A model generated the notes under the pieces. The model had not been told where the DNA came from. It was given only the letters and a program-made list of their open reading frames with translations, and did not search any database. Below, piece by piece: positions 1-5,462 of a stretch of DNA of 11,434 bases. Every line of letters begins with the position of its first letter. Position 1 is the stretch's first letter. Origin of the DNA: an uncultured Duncaniella sp. GTDB lineage: Bacteria > Bacteroidota > Bacteroidia > Bacteroidales > Muribaculaceae. The translations under genes and the position numbers were made by a program. The stretch lies in assembly GCA_910586305.1 (NCBI GenBank), contig CAJUGS010000052.1, positions 1 through 11,434 on the forward strand, written 5' to 3'.

Positions 1-347
1 TTTTCATTTTAACTCCCGTTTTGTCTGACCAGCAGATGAAGGAAGCGGTAGAAAAGTTCGAGAAGGTGCTCACCGACAACGGAGCATCCATCGTCAACGA
101 AGAGATCTGGGGTCTTCGCAAACTTGCCTATCCCATCCAGAAAAAGTCCACCGGCTTCTACTCTCTCGTAGAGTTTGACGGCGATCCCACCATCGTCAAG
201 AAGATCGAGACCGCCTTCCGTCGCGACGAGCGCGTACTTCGCTTCCTCGTCTTCCGTCTCGACAAGTACGCTAAGGAGTATGCCAACAAGCGTCGCAGCC
301 GCGCAAAAAACACCGCAACAGTAACCGAAGAAGCAAAGGAGAACTAA
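1..347 (+). CDS. rpsF: Small ribosomal subunit protein bS6, 5'-truncated by the window edge
   Basis: bS6 sits on the platform of the 30S subunit, where it forms a heterodimer with bS18. The reading frame is open from position 3 (codons FILTPV, then LSDQQ), so the true start lies to the left of the window. The TTG at 21 is only an internal leucine codon. By comparison with the family, about seven N-terminal residues are missing. Visible family features are the WGLRKLAYPI segment, the GFYSLVEFDG strand and the basic end of the ERVLRFLVFRLDKYAKE helix/strand region, followed by a short variable tail rich in K, A, T and E. The gene is followed 3 nt later by rpsR and then rplI, the usual bS6-bS18-bL9 order without ssb or priB between them. 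Identification is secure; only the 5' end and promoter cannot be seen. Confidence 0.97.
   Translation, partial: FILTPVLSDQQMKEAVEKFEKVLTDNGASIVNEEIWGLRKLAYPIQKKSTGFYSLVEFDGDPTIVKKIETAFRRDERVLRFLVFRLDKYAKEYANKRRSRAKNTATVTEEAKEN
336..341 (+). promoter_or_regulatory. Strong Shine-Dalgarno-like site for rpsR
   Basis: AAGGAG lies 9 nt before the rpsR ATG, inside the last codons of rpsF (Lys-Glu). Of the other genes in the two ribosomal operons, rplI has only a short AGGA and thrS, infC, rpmI and rplT have nothing comparable, as expected for Bacteroidota. This site therefore stands out. It may simply reflect coding for Lys-Glu. Confidence 0.55.
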
Positions 348-350
348 ATC

Positions 351-617
351 ATGGCACAAGCATCTGAAATCCGTTACCTCACACCCCTGTCGGTAGACGT
401 AAAGAAGAAGAAATATTGCCGTTTCAAGAGAAGCGGTATCAAGTATATCGACTACAAGGATCCCGAATTCCTCAAGAAGTTCCTCAACGAGCAGGGCAAG
501 CTCCTTCCCCGTCGCATCACCGGAACTTCTCTCAAGTTCCAGCGTCGTGTGGCTCAGGCTGTAAAGCGTGCACGCCACCTCGCACTCCTCCCCTACGTAA
601 CCGACTTGATGAAATAA
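351..617 (+). CDS. rpsR: Small ribosomal subunit protein bS18
   Basis: bS18 is the 30S platform protein that pairs with bS6. The 88-residue product has a length usual for Bacteroidota members. It shows the family core: the KKYCRFKRSGIKYIDYKD segment near residues 19-36, then PEFLKKFLNEQGKLLPRRITG and the basic C-terminal helix ending in RARHLALLPY. The ATG at 351 is preceded by AAGGAG at 9 nt spacing and lies 3 nt after the rpsF stop, so the start is well supported. It is co-transcribed with rpsF upstream and rplI 22 nt downstream. In Bacteroidia, bS18 together with bS6 and bS21 forms the pocket that hides the anti-Shine-Dalgarno tail of 16S rRNA. That makes an SD in front of this particular gene notable. 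Confidence 0.98.
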   Translation: MAQASEIRYLTPLSVDVKKKKYCRFKRSGIKYIDYKDPEFLKKFLNEQGKLLPRRITGTSLKFQRRVAQAVKRARHLALLPYVTDLMK

Positions 618-639
618 CTTTAAAAGCTAATCAGGAATT

Positions 640-1080
640 ATGAAGATCATCCTCAAAGAAGACATCGCAGGCCTTGGCTACAAGGACGACGTAGTCGAAG
701 TCAAGAGCGGATATGGCCGCAACTACCTTATCCCCACCGGCAAAGCCGTGATCGCATCCGAATCGGCTCTTAAAGTACTCGCAGAGAACCAGCGTCAGCG
801 CGCCCACAAGCTCGCCCGCATCAAGGCTGAAGCCGAAGAGGCTGCCAAGGCTCTCGAAGGAGTGAAACTCACCATCGGCGCCAAGACTTCGTCGACCGGT
901 ACCATCTTCGGTTCGGTCAACGCTATCCAGATTGCCGAGGCTCTCGAGAAGCTCGGTCACAACATCGACCGCAAGCTCATCACCATCGAGCCCGTCAAGG
1001 AAGTCGGCAACTACAACGCCACTATCAAGCTCCACCGCGAAGTAACCGTAGAGGTTCCCTTCGAAGTTGTAGCTGAATAA
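640..1080 (+). CDS. rplI: Large ribosomal subunit protein bL9
   Basis: bL9 is an elongated 50S protein near the base of the L1 stalk, with two globular domains joined by a long helix. The 146-residue product fits the family length. The N-domain starts MKIILKEDIAGLG and carries the hallmark GYGRNYLIP at residues 24-32. An alanine- and glutamate-rich connecting helix spans roughly residues 41-75. The C-domain includes the KTSSTGTIFGSVN strand region and the IKLHREVTVEVPFEV ending. The ATG at 640 has only a weak AGGA upstream. It is the last gene of the rpsF-rpsR-rplI operon and is followed by a terminator-like hairpin 26 nt after the stop. Confidence 0.98.
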   Translation: MKIILKEDIAGLGYKDDVVEVKSGYGRNYLIPTGKAVIASESALKVLAENQRQRAHKLARIKAEAEEAAKALEGVKLTIGAKTSSTGTIFGSVNAIQIAEALEKLGHNIDRKLITIEPVKEVGNYNATIKLHREVTVEVPFEVVAE

Positions 1081-1106
1081 TCCTCGACCGGATATTTCCA
1101 TCTACG

Positions 1107-1140
1107 ATCAGAGTCTCCGATATTTTTCGGAGGCTCTGAT
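1107..1140 (+). terminator. Terminator-like hairpin after rplI
   Basis: A 14-bp stem (1107-1120 with 1127-1140, one G-T pair, otherwise perfect) closes a 6-nt TATTTT loop. It lies 26 nt after the rplI stop. The tail (TTGCATATATG) is A/T-rich but not a proper T run, so termination efficiency is uncertain. Confidence 0.65.
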
Positions 1141-1182
1141 TGCATATATGATAGCGCCGTATTCAACACAGCGCCTTTCTGA

Positions 1183-1245
1183 AAGAAAAAAAGGCTATTC
1201 AGTTGTCTCACACGAAAAACAGTGTCAGACAACTGAATAGCCTTT
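1183..1245 (-). terminator. Long intrinsic terminator for the YjbQ-family gene
   Basis: A perfect 19-bp stem (1190-1208 with 1227-1245) encloses an 18-nt loop that can itself form an ACAC/GTGT pairing. Read on the - strand the stem runs into a T-rich stretch (the A-rich run at 1182-1192 on the + strand). It lies about 190 nt downstream of the YjbQ stop and may also back up rplI termination from the other side, where the tail is only CCTTTAC. Confidence 0.75.
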
Positions 1246-1431
1246 ACTGGAAATACATTTATAAATGTCCGGCCAACCCATCAATTCATTTGGCACAGAC
1301 ACGCCACACTCACTACACCGGACAACCGCATAGGTTCAAGGCATAAGAGTCAGGAACTGTCAGCAGCCTATATTCGATTCGGGCTTAAACGGCCACAAAC
1401 AAATACATGACCACTTCCAAACTCCTCCACG
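1246..1431. other. Intergenic stretch between convergent rplI and yjbQ
   Basis: I find no convincing ORF or tRNA here. A 7-bp inverted repeat TGTCCGG/CCGGACA (1266-1272 and 1318-1324) encloses a smaller GCCAA/TTGGC hairpin (1272-1276 and 1290-1294; it shares base 1272 with the outer arm). This could be a short structured RNA or chance. The stretch lies in the probable 3' untranslated region of the YjbQ-family transcript. Confidence 0.3.
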
Positions 1432-1842
1432 TCAACCCACAATCGTGGCCACTATATGACGGCCTCCCCCATGGTTGCGGAACTCACACAGATATATTCC
1501 CTGCCAGATACCGAGATTCAGCCTGCCATCGGTGACAGGAAGAGTGAGCGACGGCCCCACAAGGACCGACTTGGCATGGGAAGGCATATCGTCAGGCCCC
1601 TCGTCGGTGTGCAGGAAATAAGGCGCGTTTTCCGGCACAAGCCTGTCAAAAACCGCCTCGAGATCGTGGCGCACATCAGGATCGGCATTCTCGTTCAGAG
1701 CAAGAGCCGCAGAAGTATGCTTGACCATCAGGTGAAGAAGTCCTTTCTCGGGCAACTGAGGAAGCTGCCTCATCACCTCGCCGGTCACGAGATGTATCCC
1801 ACGCCCGTAGGGACGGAGTGTAAACTCAACTTGCTGTATCAT
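1432..1842 (-). CDS. yjbQ: YjbQ/UPF0047 family protein (TIGR00149 type)
   Basis: This is a 136-residue single-domain protein of the YjbQ/UPF0047 family. Members are often named secondary thiamine-phosphate synthase because the E. coli protein has a weak activity of that kind; the physiological role is unsettled. The signature residues are clear: HLVTGEV near residues 17-23, HTSAALALNENADPDVR at 42-58, DDMPSH at 84-89, and the C-terminal block from GRLNLGIWQG through CEFRNHGG. The conserved histidines are the presumed active or metal site. An in-frame ATG exists 69 nt further upstream, but I chose 1842 because it matches the family's N-terminus and length, and because a -7 box at 1862-1869 lies inside the longer frame. 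It is transcribed divergently from thrS and convergently with rplI, so it is a single-gene unit. Confidence 0.93.
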   Translation of the reverse strand: MIQQVEFTLRPYGRGIHLVTGEVMRQLPQLPEKGLLHLMVKHTSAALALNENADPDVRHDLEAVFDRLVPENAPYFLHTDEGPDDMPSHAKSVLVGPSLTLPVTDGRLNLGIWQGIYLCEFRNHGGGRHIVATIVG

Positions 1843-1861
1843 TGTTTCTTGATTTATTTTG

Positions 1862-1869
1862 CAAAGATA
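1862..1869 (-). promoter_or_regulatory. Bacteroidota -7 box for the YjbQ gene
   Basis: On the - strand the sequence reads TATCTTTG, a full match to the TAnnTTTG consensus, 19 nt before the chosen start codon. No clean TTTG is found at the usual -33 distance, so the promoter may be weak or need help. Confidence 0.6.
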
Positions 1870-1876
1870 ATGCTTA

Positions 1877-1908
1877 TTTGTGAAATATGGGAACTTTTCG
1901 TATCTTTG
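1877..1908 (+). promoter_or_regulatory. Promoter for the thrS-infC-rpmI-rplT operon
   Basis: A TTTG -33 box at 1877-1880 and a TATCTTTG -7 box at 1901-1908 are separated by 20 nt, matching the Bacteroidota housekeeping promoter at both elements and in spacing. Transcription would begin around 1913-1916, giving a leader of about 50 nt before the thrS ATG. Confidence 0.8.
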
Positions 1909-1924
1909 CACTCTTGAAATCCGA

Positions 1925-1946
1925 GGGAGTCGTCCGTATGACTCCC
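1925..1946 (+). promoter_or_regulatory. Leader hairpin of thrS with CGU in the loop
   Basis: A perfect 7-bp stem GGGAGTC/GACTCCC closes an 8-nt loop GTCCGTAT. It occupies most of the short leader and ends 19 nt before the thrS ATG. CGU is one of the threonine tRNA anticodons, so a tRNA-mimic operator of the E. coli thrS type is possible but unproven. Confidence 0.45.
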
Positions 1947-1965
1947 CTAAACCAGCATTTAACCA

Positions 1966-3909
1966 ATGTCACAGATCAACATCACTTTCCCCGACGGCAG
2001 TGTAAAGCAGTTCGAGAGCGGCATCACTCCGCTCGGGATTGCCGAGAGCCTGTCGTCCCAGCTGGCCCGCGACGTGCTCGCAGCCTCAGTCAACGACAAG
2101 GAGTGGGACCTCACCCGCCCCATCGAATCCGACTCATCCATCCGTCTCTTCAAATGGGATGACCCCGAAGGCAAACACGCCTTCTGGCACTCATCGGCCC
2201 ACCTTCTTGCTGAAGCCCTCCAGGAATTGTATCCCGGCGTGAAATTCGGCATAGGTCCCGCCATAGAGAACGGCTTCTACTACGATATCGACCCGGGAGA
2301 ACACTCCATCACATCGGCCGATTTCGCTAAAATCGAAAAGAAAATGCTCGAACTCGCCCGTGAGAAGCAGCCCATAGTCCGTGCCGACATCAAGAAGGAG
2401 GACGCTATGAAGCTCTTCGGCGACAGAGGCGAGGAATACAAGTGCGAGCTCATCTCCGAGCTTGAGGACGGCACCATCACAACCTATACCCAGGGAAGCT
2501 TTACCGACCTCTGCCGTGGCCCGCACATCCCCACCACAGCCCCCATCAAGGCTGTCAAGATCACATCACTCGCCGGAGCCTACTGGCGCGGTGACGAGAA
2601 GCGCAATCAGCTCGTGCGCGTCTACGGCATCACATTCCCCAAGCAGAAGATGCTCGACGAATACCTCACTCTGCTCGAGGAAGCCAAGAAGCGCGACCAC
2701 CGCAAACTCGGCCGCGAGATGGAACTTTTTGCATTCTCGACAAATGTCGGTGCCGGTCTGCCCCTCTGGCTTCCCAAAGGCACCGCTCTGCGCGACCGTC
2801 TTGAGCAGTTCCTGCGCAAGATCCAGAAGAAATATGGCTACCAGCAGGTCATCACCCCCCATATCGGCAACAAGAACCTCTATGTCACTTCGGGTCACTA
2901 TGCCAAATACGGAAAGGACTCCTTCCAGCCCATCCACACCCCCGAGGAAGGCGAAGAGTATCTGCTCAAACCGATGAACTGCCCCCACCACTGCGAAATA
3001 TTCCGCGCACTGCCACGCTCATACCGCGACCTGCCTCTGCGCCTGGCCGAATTCGGCACAGTCTACCGCTACGAGCAGAGCGGCGAGCTCCACGGACTCA
3101 CCCGTGTACGTGGTTTCACGCAGGACGACGCCCACATCTACTGTGCCCCCGACCAGATAAAGGGAGAATTCCTCAAAGTGATGGACATAATCTTCTACAT
3201 CTTCAAGGCACTCAAATTCGACAACTTCGAGGCACAGATTTCACTGCGCGATCCCGAACATAAGGAGAAATATATCGGTACCGACGAAAACTGGCATCTG
3301 GCAGAACAGGCCATCATCGACGCCTGTGCCGAAAAGGGACTCAAGGCTCGCACCGAACTGGGCGAGGCTGCATTCTACGGACCCAAGCTCGACTTCATGG
3401 TGAAGGACGCTCTCGGACGCCGCTGGCAGCTCGGCACCATCCAGGTGGACTATAACCTGCCCGAGAGATTCCAGCTCGAATATACCGGATCGGACAACCA
3501 GAAACACCGTCCCGTCATGATCCACCGCGCCCCATTCGGCTCGATGGAGAGATTCGTGGCCGTGCTTCTCGAGCACACAGCCGGCAGATTCCCCCTCTGG
3601 CTCGCACCCGAACAGTGTGTCGTGCTCCCAATCTCCGAGAAATTCAACGACTATGCCTATGAGGTGGCACGCCAGCTCAACGAAGCAGACATCCGCGCCC
3701 AGGTAGACGACAGAAATGAGAAAATCGGCAAGAAAATTCGCGACAATGAGCTCAAAAGAATACCCTATATGCTCATCGTAGGCGAAAAAGAAGCAGAAAA
3801 TGAAGAAATTTCTGTAAGAAAACAGGGCGAAGGTGATAAAGGTTCGATGAAAATTGCTACCTTTGCAGCCGAATTGACTCGCGAAGTCAACGAAATGATA
3901 AATCAATAA
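1966..3909 (+). CDS. thrS: Threonyl-tRNA synthetase
   Basis: This class II synthetase charges tRNA-Thr with threonine and edits mischarged Ser-tRNA-Thr. The 647-residue product is full length. The domains in order are: a TGS domain at about 1-62; an editing domain at about 65-225 with its metal/catalytic residues H75, H79, C183 and H187 (HSSAH and CRGPH motifs); a catalytic core at about 245-540; and an anticodon-binding domain at about 548-647. In the core, motif 2 lies around YRYE (367-370), the zinc ligands are C339, H390 and H520, and motif 3 is FGSMERF (525-531). All key residues are present. The ATG at 1966 fits the family N-terminus and follows a good promoter and a short leader with a hairpin. 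It leads the infC-rpmI-rplT operon, with infC starting 8 nt after its stop. Confidence 0.99.
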   Translation: MSQINITFPDGSVKQFESGITPLGIAESLSSQLARDVLAASVNDKEWDLTRPIESDSSIRLFKWDDPEGKHAFWHSSAHLLAEALQELYPGVKFGIGPAIENGFYYDIDPGEHSITSADFAKIEKKMLELAREKQPIVRADIKKEDAMKLFGDRGEEYKCELISELEDGTITTYTQGSFTDLCRGPHIPTTAPIKAVKITSLAGAYWRGDEKRNQLVRVYGITFPKQKMLDEYLTLLEEAKKRDHRKLGREMELFAFSTNVGAGLPLWLPKGTALRDRLEQFLRKIQKKYGYQQVITPHIGNKNLYVTSGHYAKYGKDSFQPIHTPEEGEEYLLKPMNCPHHCEIFRALPRSYRDLPLRLAEFGTVYRYEQSGELHGLTRVRGFTQDDAHIYCAPDQIKGEFLKVMDIIFYIFKALKFDNFEAQISLRDPEHKEKYIGTDENWHLAEQAIIDACAEKGLKARTELGEAAFYGPKLDFMVKDALGRRWQLGTIQVDYNLPERFQLEYTGSDNQKHRPVMIHRAPFGSMERFVAVLLEHTAGRFPLWLAPEQCVVLPISEKFNDYAYEVARQLNEADIRAQVDDRNEKIGKKIRDNELKRIPYMLIVGEKEAENEEISVRKQGEGDKGSMKIATFAAELTREVNEMINQ

Positions 3910-3917
3910 CCCCCTGA

Positions 3918-4502
3918 ATGGAGAAAAAACCGTTTACCCCTCGTCCTCCCCGACCCAACAACGGGCCTCGTCGCCCCTTTGTGCCCAACAAAGACAAAGA
4001 CCCACACGCTATTAACGAGCGTATCCGCGCTCGCGAAGTTCGCCTCGTAGGCGACAATGTCGAGGCCGGGATATACTCCATACAGGAAGCCCTCAGGATA
4101 GCTGAAGAGCAGGAGCTCGACCTCGTCGAAATCTCCCCTACCGCAGAGCCTCCGGTGTGCAAGATCCTTGACTACCAGAAGTTCCTCTACCAGCAGAAAA
4201 AAAGGCAGAAGGAACAGAAAGCCAAGGCTACAAAAGTGGTTGTGAAAGAAATTCGTTTCGGACCTCAGACCGACGACCACGACTACAACTTCAAACTGAA
4301 GCACGCCATCGAATTCCTCCAGGAAGGCGCAAAGGTGAAAGCCTACGTGTTCTTCAAAGGCCGTTCCATCCTCTTCAAGGAACAAGGCGAAGTGCTCCTC
4401 CTGCGCTTTGCAAACGACCTTGAGGAATATGGCAAAGTCGACCAGATGCCCGTTCTCGAAGGAAAGCGCATGATTATCATGCTAAGTCCTAAAAAGAAAT
4501 AG
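3918..4502 (+). CDS. infC: Translation initiation factor IF-3
   Basis: IF-3 binds the 30S platform, keeps the subunits apart and checks start-codon/initiator-tRNA pairing. The 194-residue product has an N-domain at about 31-93 (INERIRAREVRLVG, then ELDLVEISPTAEPPVCKILDY), a lysine-rich linker (KKRQKEQKAK, 94-103) and a C-domain at about 108-194 (EIRFGPQTDDHDYN, then KGRSILFKEQGEVLL). The ATG at 3918 directly follows an in-frame TGA, so the gene cannot start further upstream. The first 30 residues are an extra proline-, arginine- and lysine-rich extension (PFTPRPPRPNNGPRRPF) ahead of the normal N-domain. The start is a plain ATG, unlike the AUU used by E. coli for autoregulation. It sits in the conserved thrS-infC-rpmI-rplT order. 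Confidence 0.98.
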   Translation: MEKKPFTPRPPRPNNGPRRPFVPNKDKDPHAINERIRAREVRLVGDNVEAGIYSIQEALRIAEEQELDLVEISPTAEPPVCKILDYQKFLYQQKKRQKEQKAKATKVVVKEIRFGPQTDDHDYNFKLKHAIEFLQEGAKVKAYVFFKGRSILFKEQGEVLLLRFANDLEEYGKVDQMPVLEGKRMIIMLSPKKK

Positions 4503-4537
4503 GAACACAGAGCATCCATCCAAGTTTGAACTCATCA

Positions 4538-4569
4538 GGCGCGCCGGTCCCTATTGATCACCGTCCGCC
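4538..4569 (+). promoter_or_regulatory. Candidate RNA hairpin in the infC-rpmI spacer
   Basis: GGCG (4538-4541) can pair with CGCC (4566-4569), and CGGT (4545-4548) with ACCG (4560-4563), leaving a small internal loop and an 11-nt apical loop. It lies 34 nt before the rpmI ATG, in the spacer where E. coli carries part of its bL20 operator. No promoter or U tract is evident. It may be a regulator or chance pairing in a GC-rich patch. Confidence 0.3.
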
Positions 4570-4603
4570 GTCATTTTAAACATTTCTAATTTTTCAAAAC
4601 AAA

Positions 4604-4801
4604 ATGCCCAAGATTAAGACTAATTCCGGTGCCAAAAAGAGGTTCGCCCTTACCGGAACAGGAAAGATCAAGAGAAAACACGCTTTCAAGAGCCACATCC
4701 TCACCAAGAAGACCAAGAAGCAGAAGCGCAACCTCACTCACTTCTCACTCGTGGCAAACGCCAACGTTAGGGCTGTGAAGGAGCTTCTCGCCCTCAAGTA
4801 A
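4604..4801 (+). CDS. rpmI: Large ribosomal subunit protein bL35
   Basis: This 65-residue, strongly basic 50S protein starts MPKIKTNSGAKKRF, followed by the TGTGKIKRKHAFKSHILTKK region typical of bL35. Its size and its place between infC and rplT agree. There is no Shine-Dalgarno site; the A/T-rich stretch ahead of the ATG (TTTTTCAAAACAAA) is normal for Bacteroidota initiation. The 101-nt spacer from infC and the 122-nt spacer to rplT are rather long for this operon. Confidence 0.98.
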   Translation: MPKIKTNSGAKKRFALTGTGKIKRKHAFKSHILTKKTKKQKRNLTHFSLVANANVRAVKELLALK

Positions 4802-4923
4802 TCACCCCCGAGGAGACAAAACAACACTCTTAAAAGCACTCAAAAAATCGTCAACCGAATGTTCAGCCACCCCAAACCCCAAAGTGCATCAAGTGCCGCT
4901 GACATTCACAACACAATTTCAAA

Positions 4924-5274
4924 ATGCCAAGATCAGTAAATCACGTAGCTTCAAGAGCTCGCCGCAAAAAAATCCTCAAACTCACCCGTGGTTACTTCGG
5001 ATGCCGCCGCAACGTGTGGACCGTAGCCAAGAACACTTGGGAAAAGGGTCTCACCTACGCCTACCGTGACCGCAAGGACAAAAAGCACAACTTCCGCGCT
5101 CTTTGGATCCAGCGTATCAACGCAGCTGCTCGTCTTGAGGATCTCTCCTACTCCAAGCTCATGGGTCTCATCCACAAGTCAGGCATCGAGATCAACCGCA
5201 AGGTTCTCGCCGACCTCGCCCTCAACAACCCCGCTGCCTTCAAGGCCGTGGTTGACAAGGTGAAGAACGCATAA
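4924..5274 (+). CDS. rplT: Large ribosomal subunit protein bL20
   Basis: bL20 is an early-assembly 50S protein that binds 23S rRNA, and in E. coli and Bacillus it also represses its own operon. The 116-residue product shows the long basic N-terminal helix (SRARRKKILKLTRGYFG, then RRNVWTVAKNTWEKGLTYAYRDRK) and the globular C-domain (FRALWIQRINAAAR, then YSKLMGLIHKSGIEINRKVLADLA). It ends the thrS operon. An intrinsic terminator follows 29 nt after its stop. The 122-nt spacer upstream is rich in A and C and lacks a clear promoter or Shine-Dalgarno site. Confidence 0.99.
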   Translation: MPRSVNHVASRARRKKILKLTRGYFGCRRNVWTVAKNTWEKGLTYAYRDRKDKKHNFRALWIQRINAAARLEDLSYSKLMGLIHKSGIEINRKVLADLALNNPAAFKAVVDKVKNA

Positions 5275-5303
5275 GCCTCACCATCTACCATAATACAAAG
5301 GCG

Positions 5304-5345
5304 CAGTCGCCTTCCGTTCAAATCGGAAGGCGACTGTTATTTTAT
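5304..5345 (+). terminator. Intrinsic terminator of the thrS-rplT operon
   Basis: A perfect 13-bp G+C-rich stem (5304-5316 with 5324-5336) closes a 7-nt loop and is followed by TTATTTTAT. It is placed just after rplT, as expected for the end of the operon. Confidence 0.9.
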
Positions 5346-5385
5346 CGCATTTTCGTCTGCATCAGACAACACAGACAACAATGCA

Positions 5386-5425
5386 AGACACTCCCCCGTG
5401 ATTGAAAAATCGCGGGGGAGTGTCT
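5386..5425 (-). terminator. Hairpin terminator of the LRR gene
   Basis: An 18-bp stem (5386-5403 with 5408-5425, one G-T pair) closes a 4-nt loop, 37 nt past the stop of the - strand LRR gene. The - strand tail (TTGCATTGTTGT) is only moderately T-rich. Because it lies between convergent genes it may also block read-through from rplT. Confidence 0.75.
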
Positions 5426-5462
5426 CTATATCAAGTCAGCGTTTTTATACCCATTGTGCTCA

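Noticed and set aside
21..23. TTG at 21 as the rpsF start
   Set aside because: The frame continues upstream to the window edge with residues FILTPV that match the normal bS6 N-terminus.
9..578. A 189-codon - strand ORF across rpsF and rpsR
   Set aside because: It lies entirely opposite two certain ribosomal protein genes and has a low-complexity L/V/E/D composition typical of an antisense shadow.
1246..1431. tRNA-like GGTTCAAGGC near 1333
   Set aside because: No matching acceptor, D or anticodon arms could be built around it.
1843..1911. Longer YjbQ start at 1911
   Set aside because: It would add 23 residues not found in the family and would place the -7 box inside the coding region.
4011..4013. 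ATT codon in infC as an AUU-type start like that of E. coli
   Set aside because: It corresponds to the internal isoleucine of the INERIRA motif; the ATG at 3918 is the first codon after an in-frame stop and gives a complete protein.
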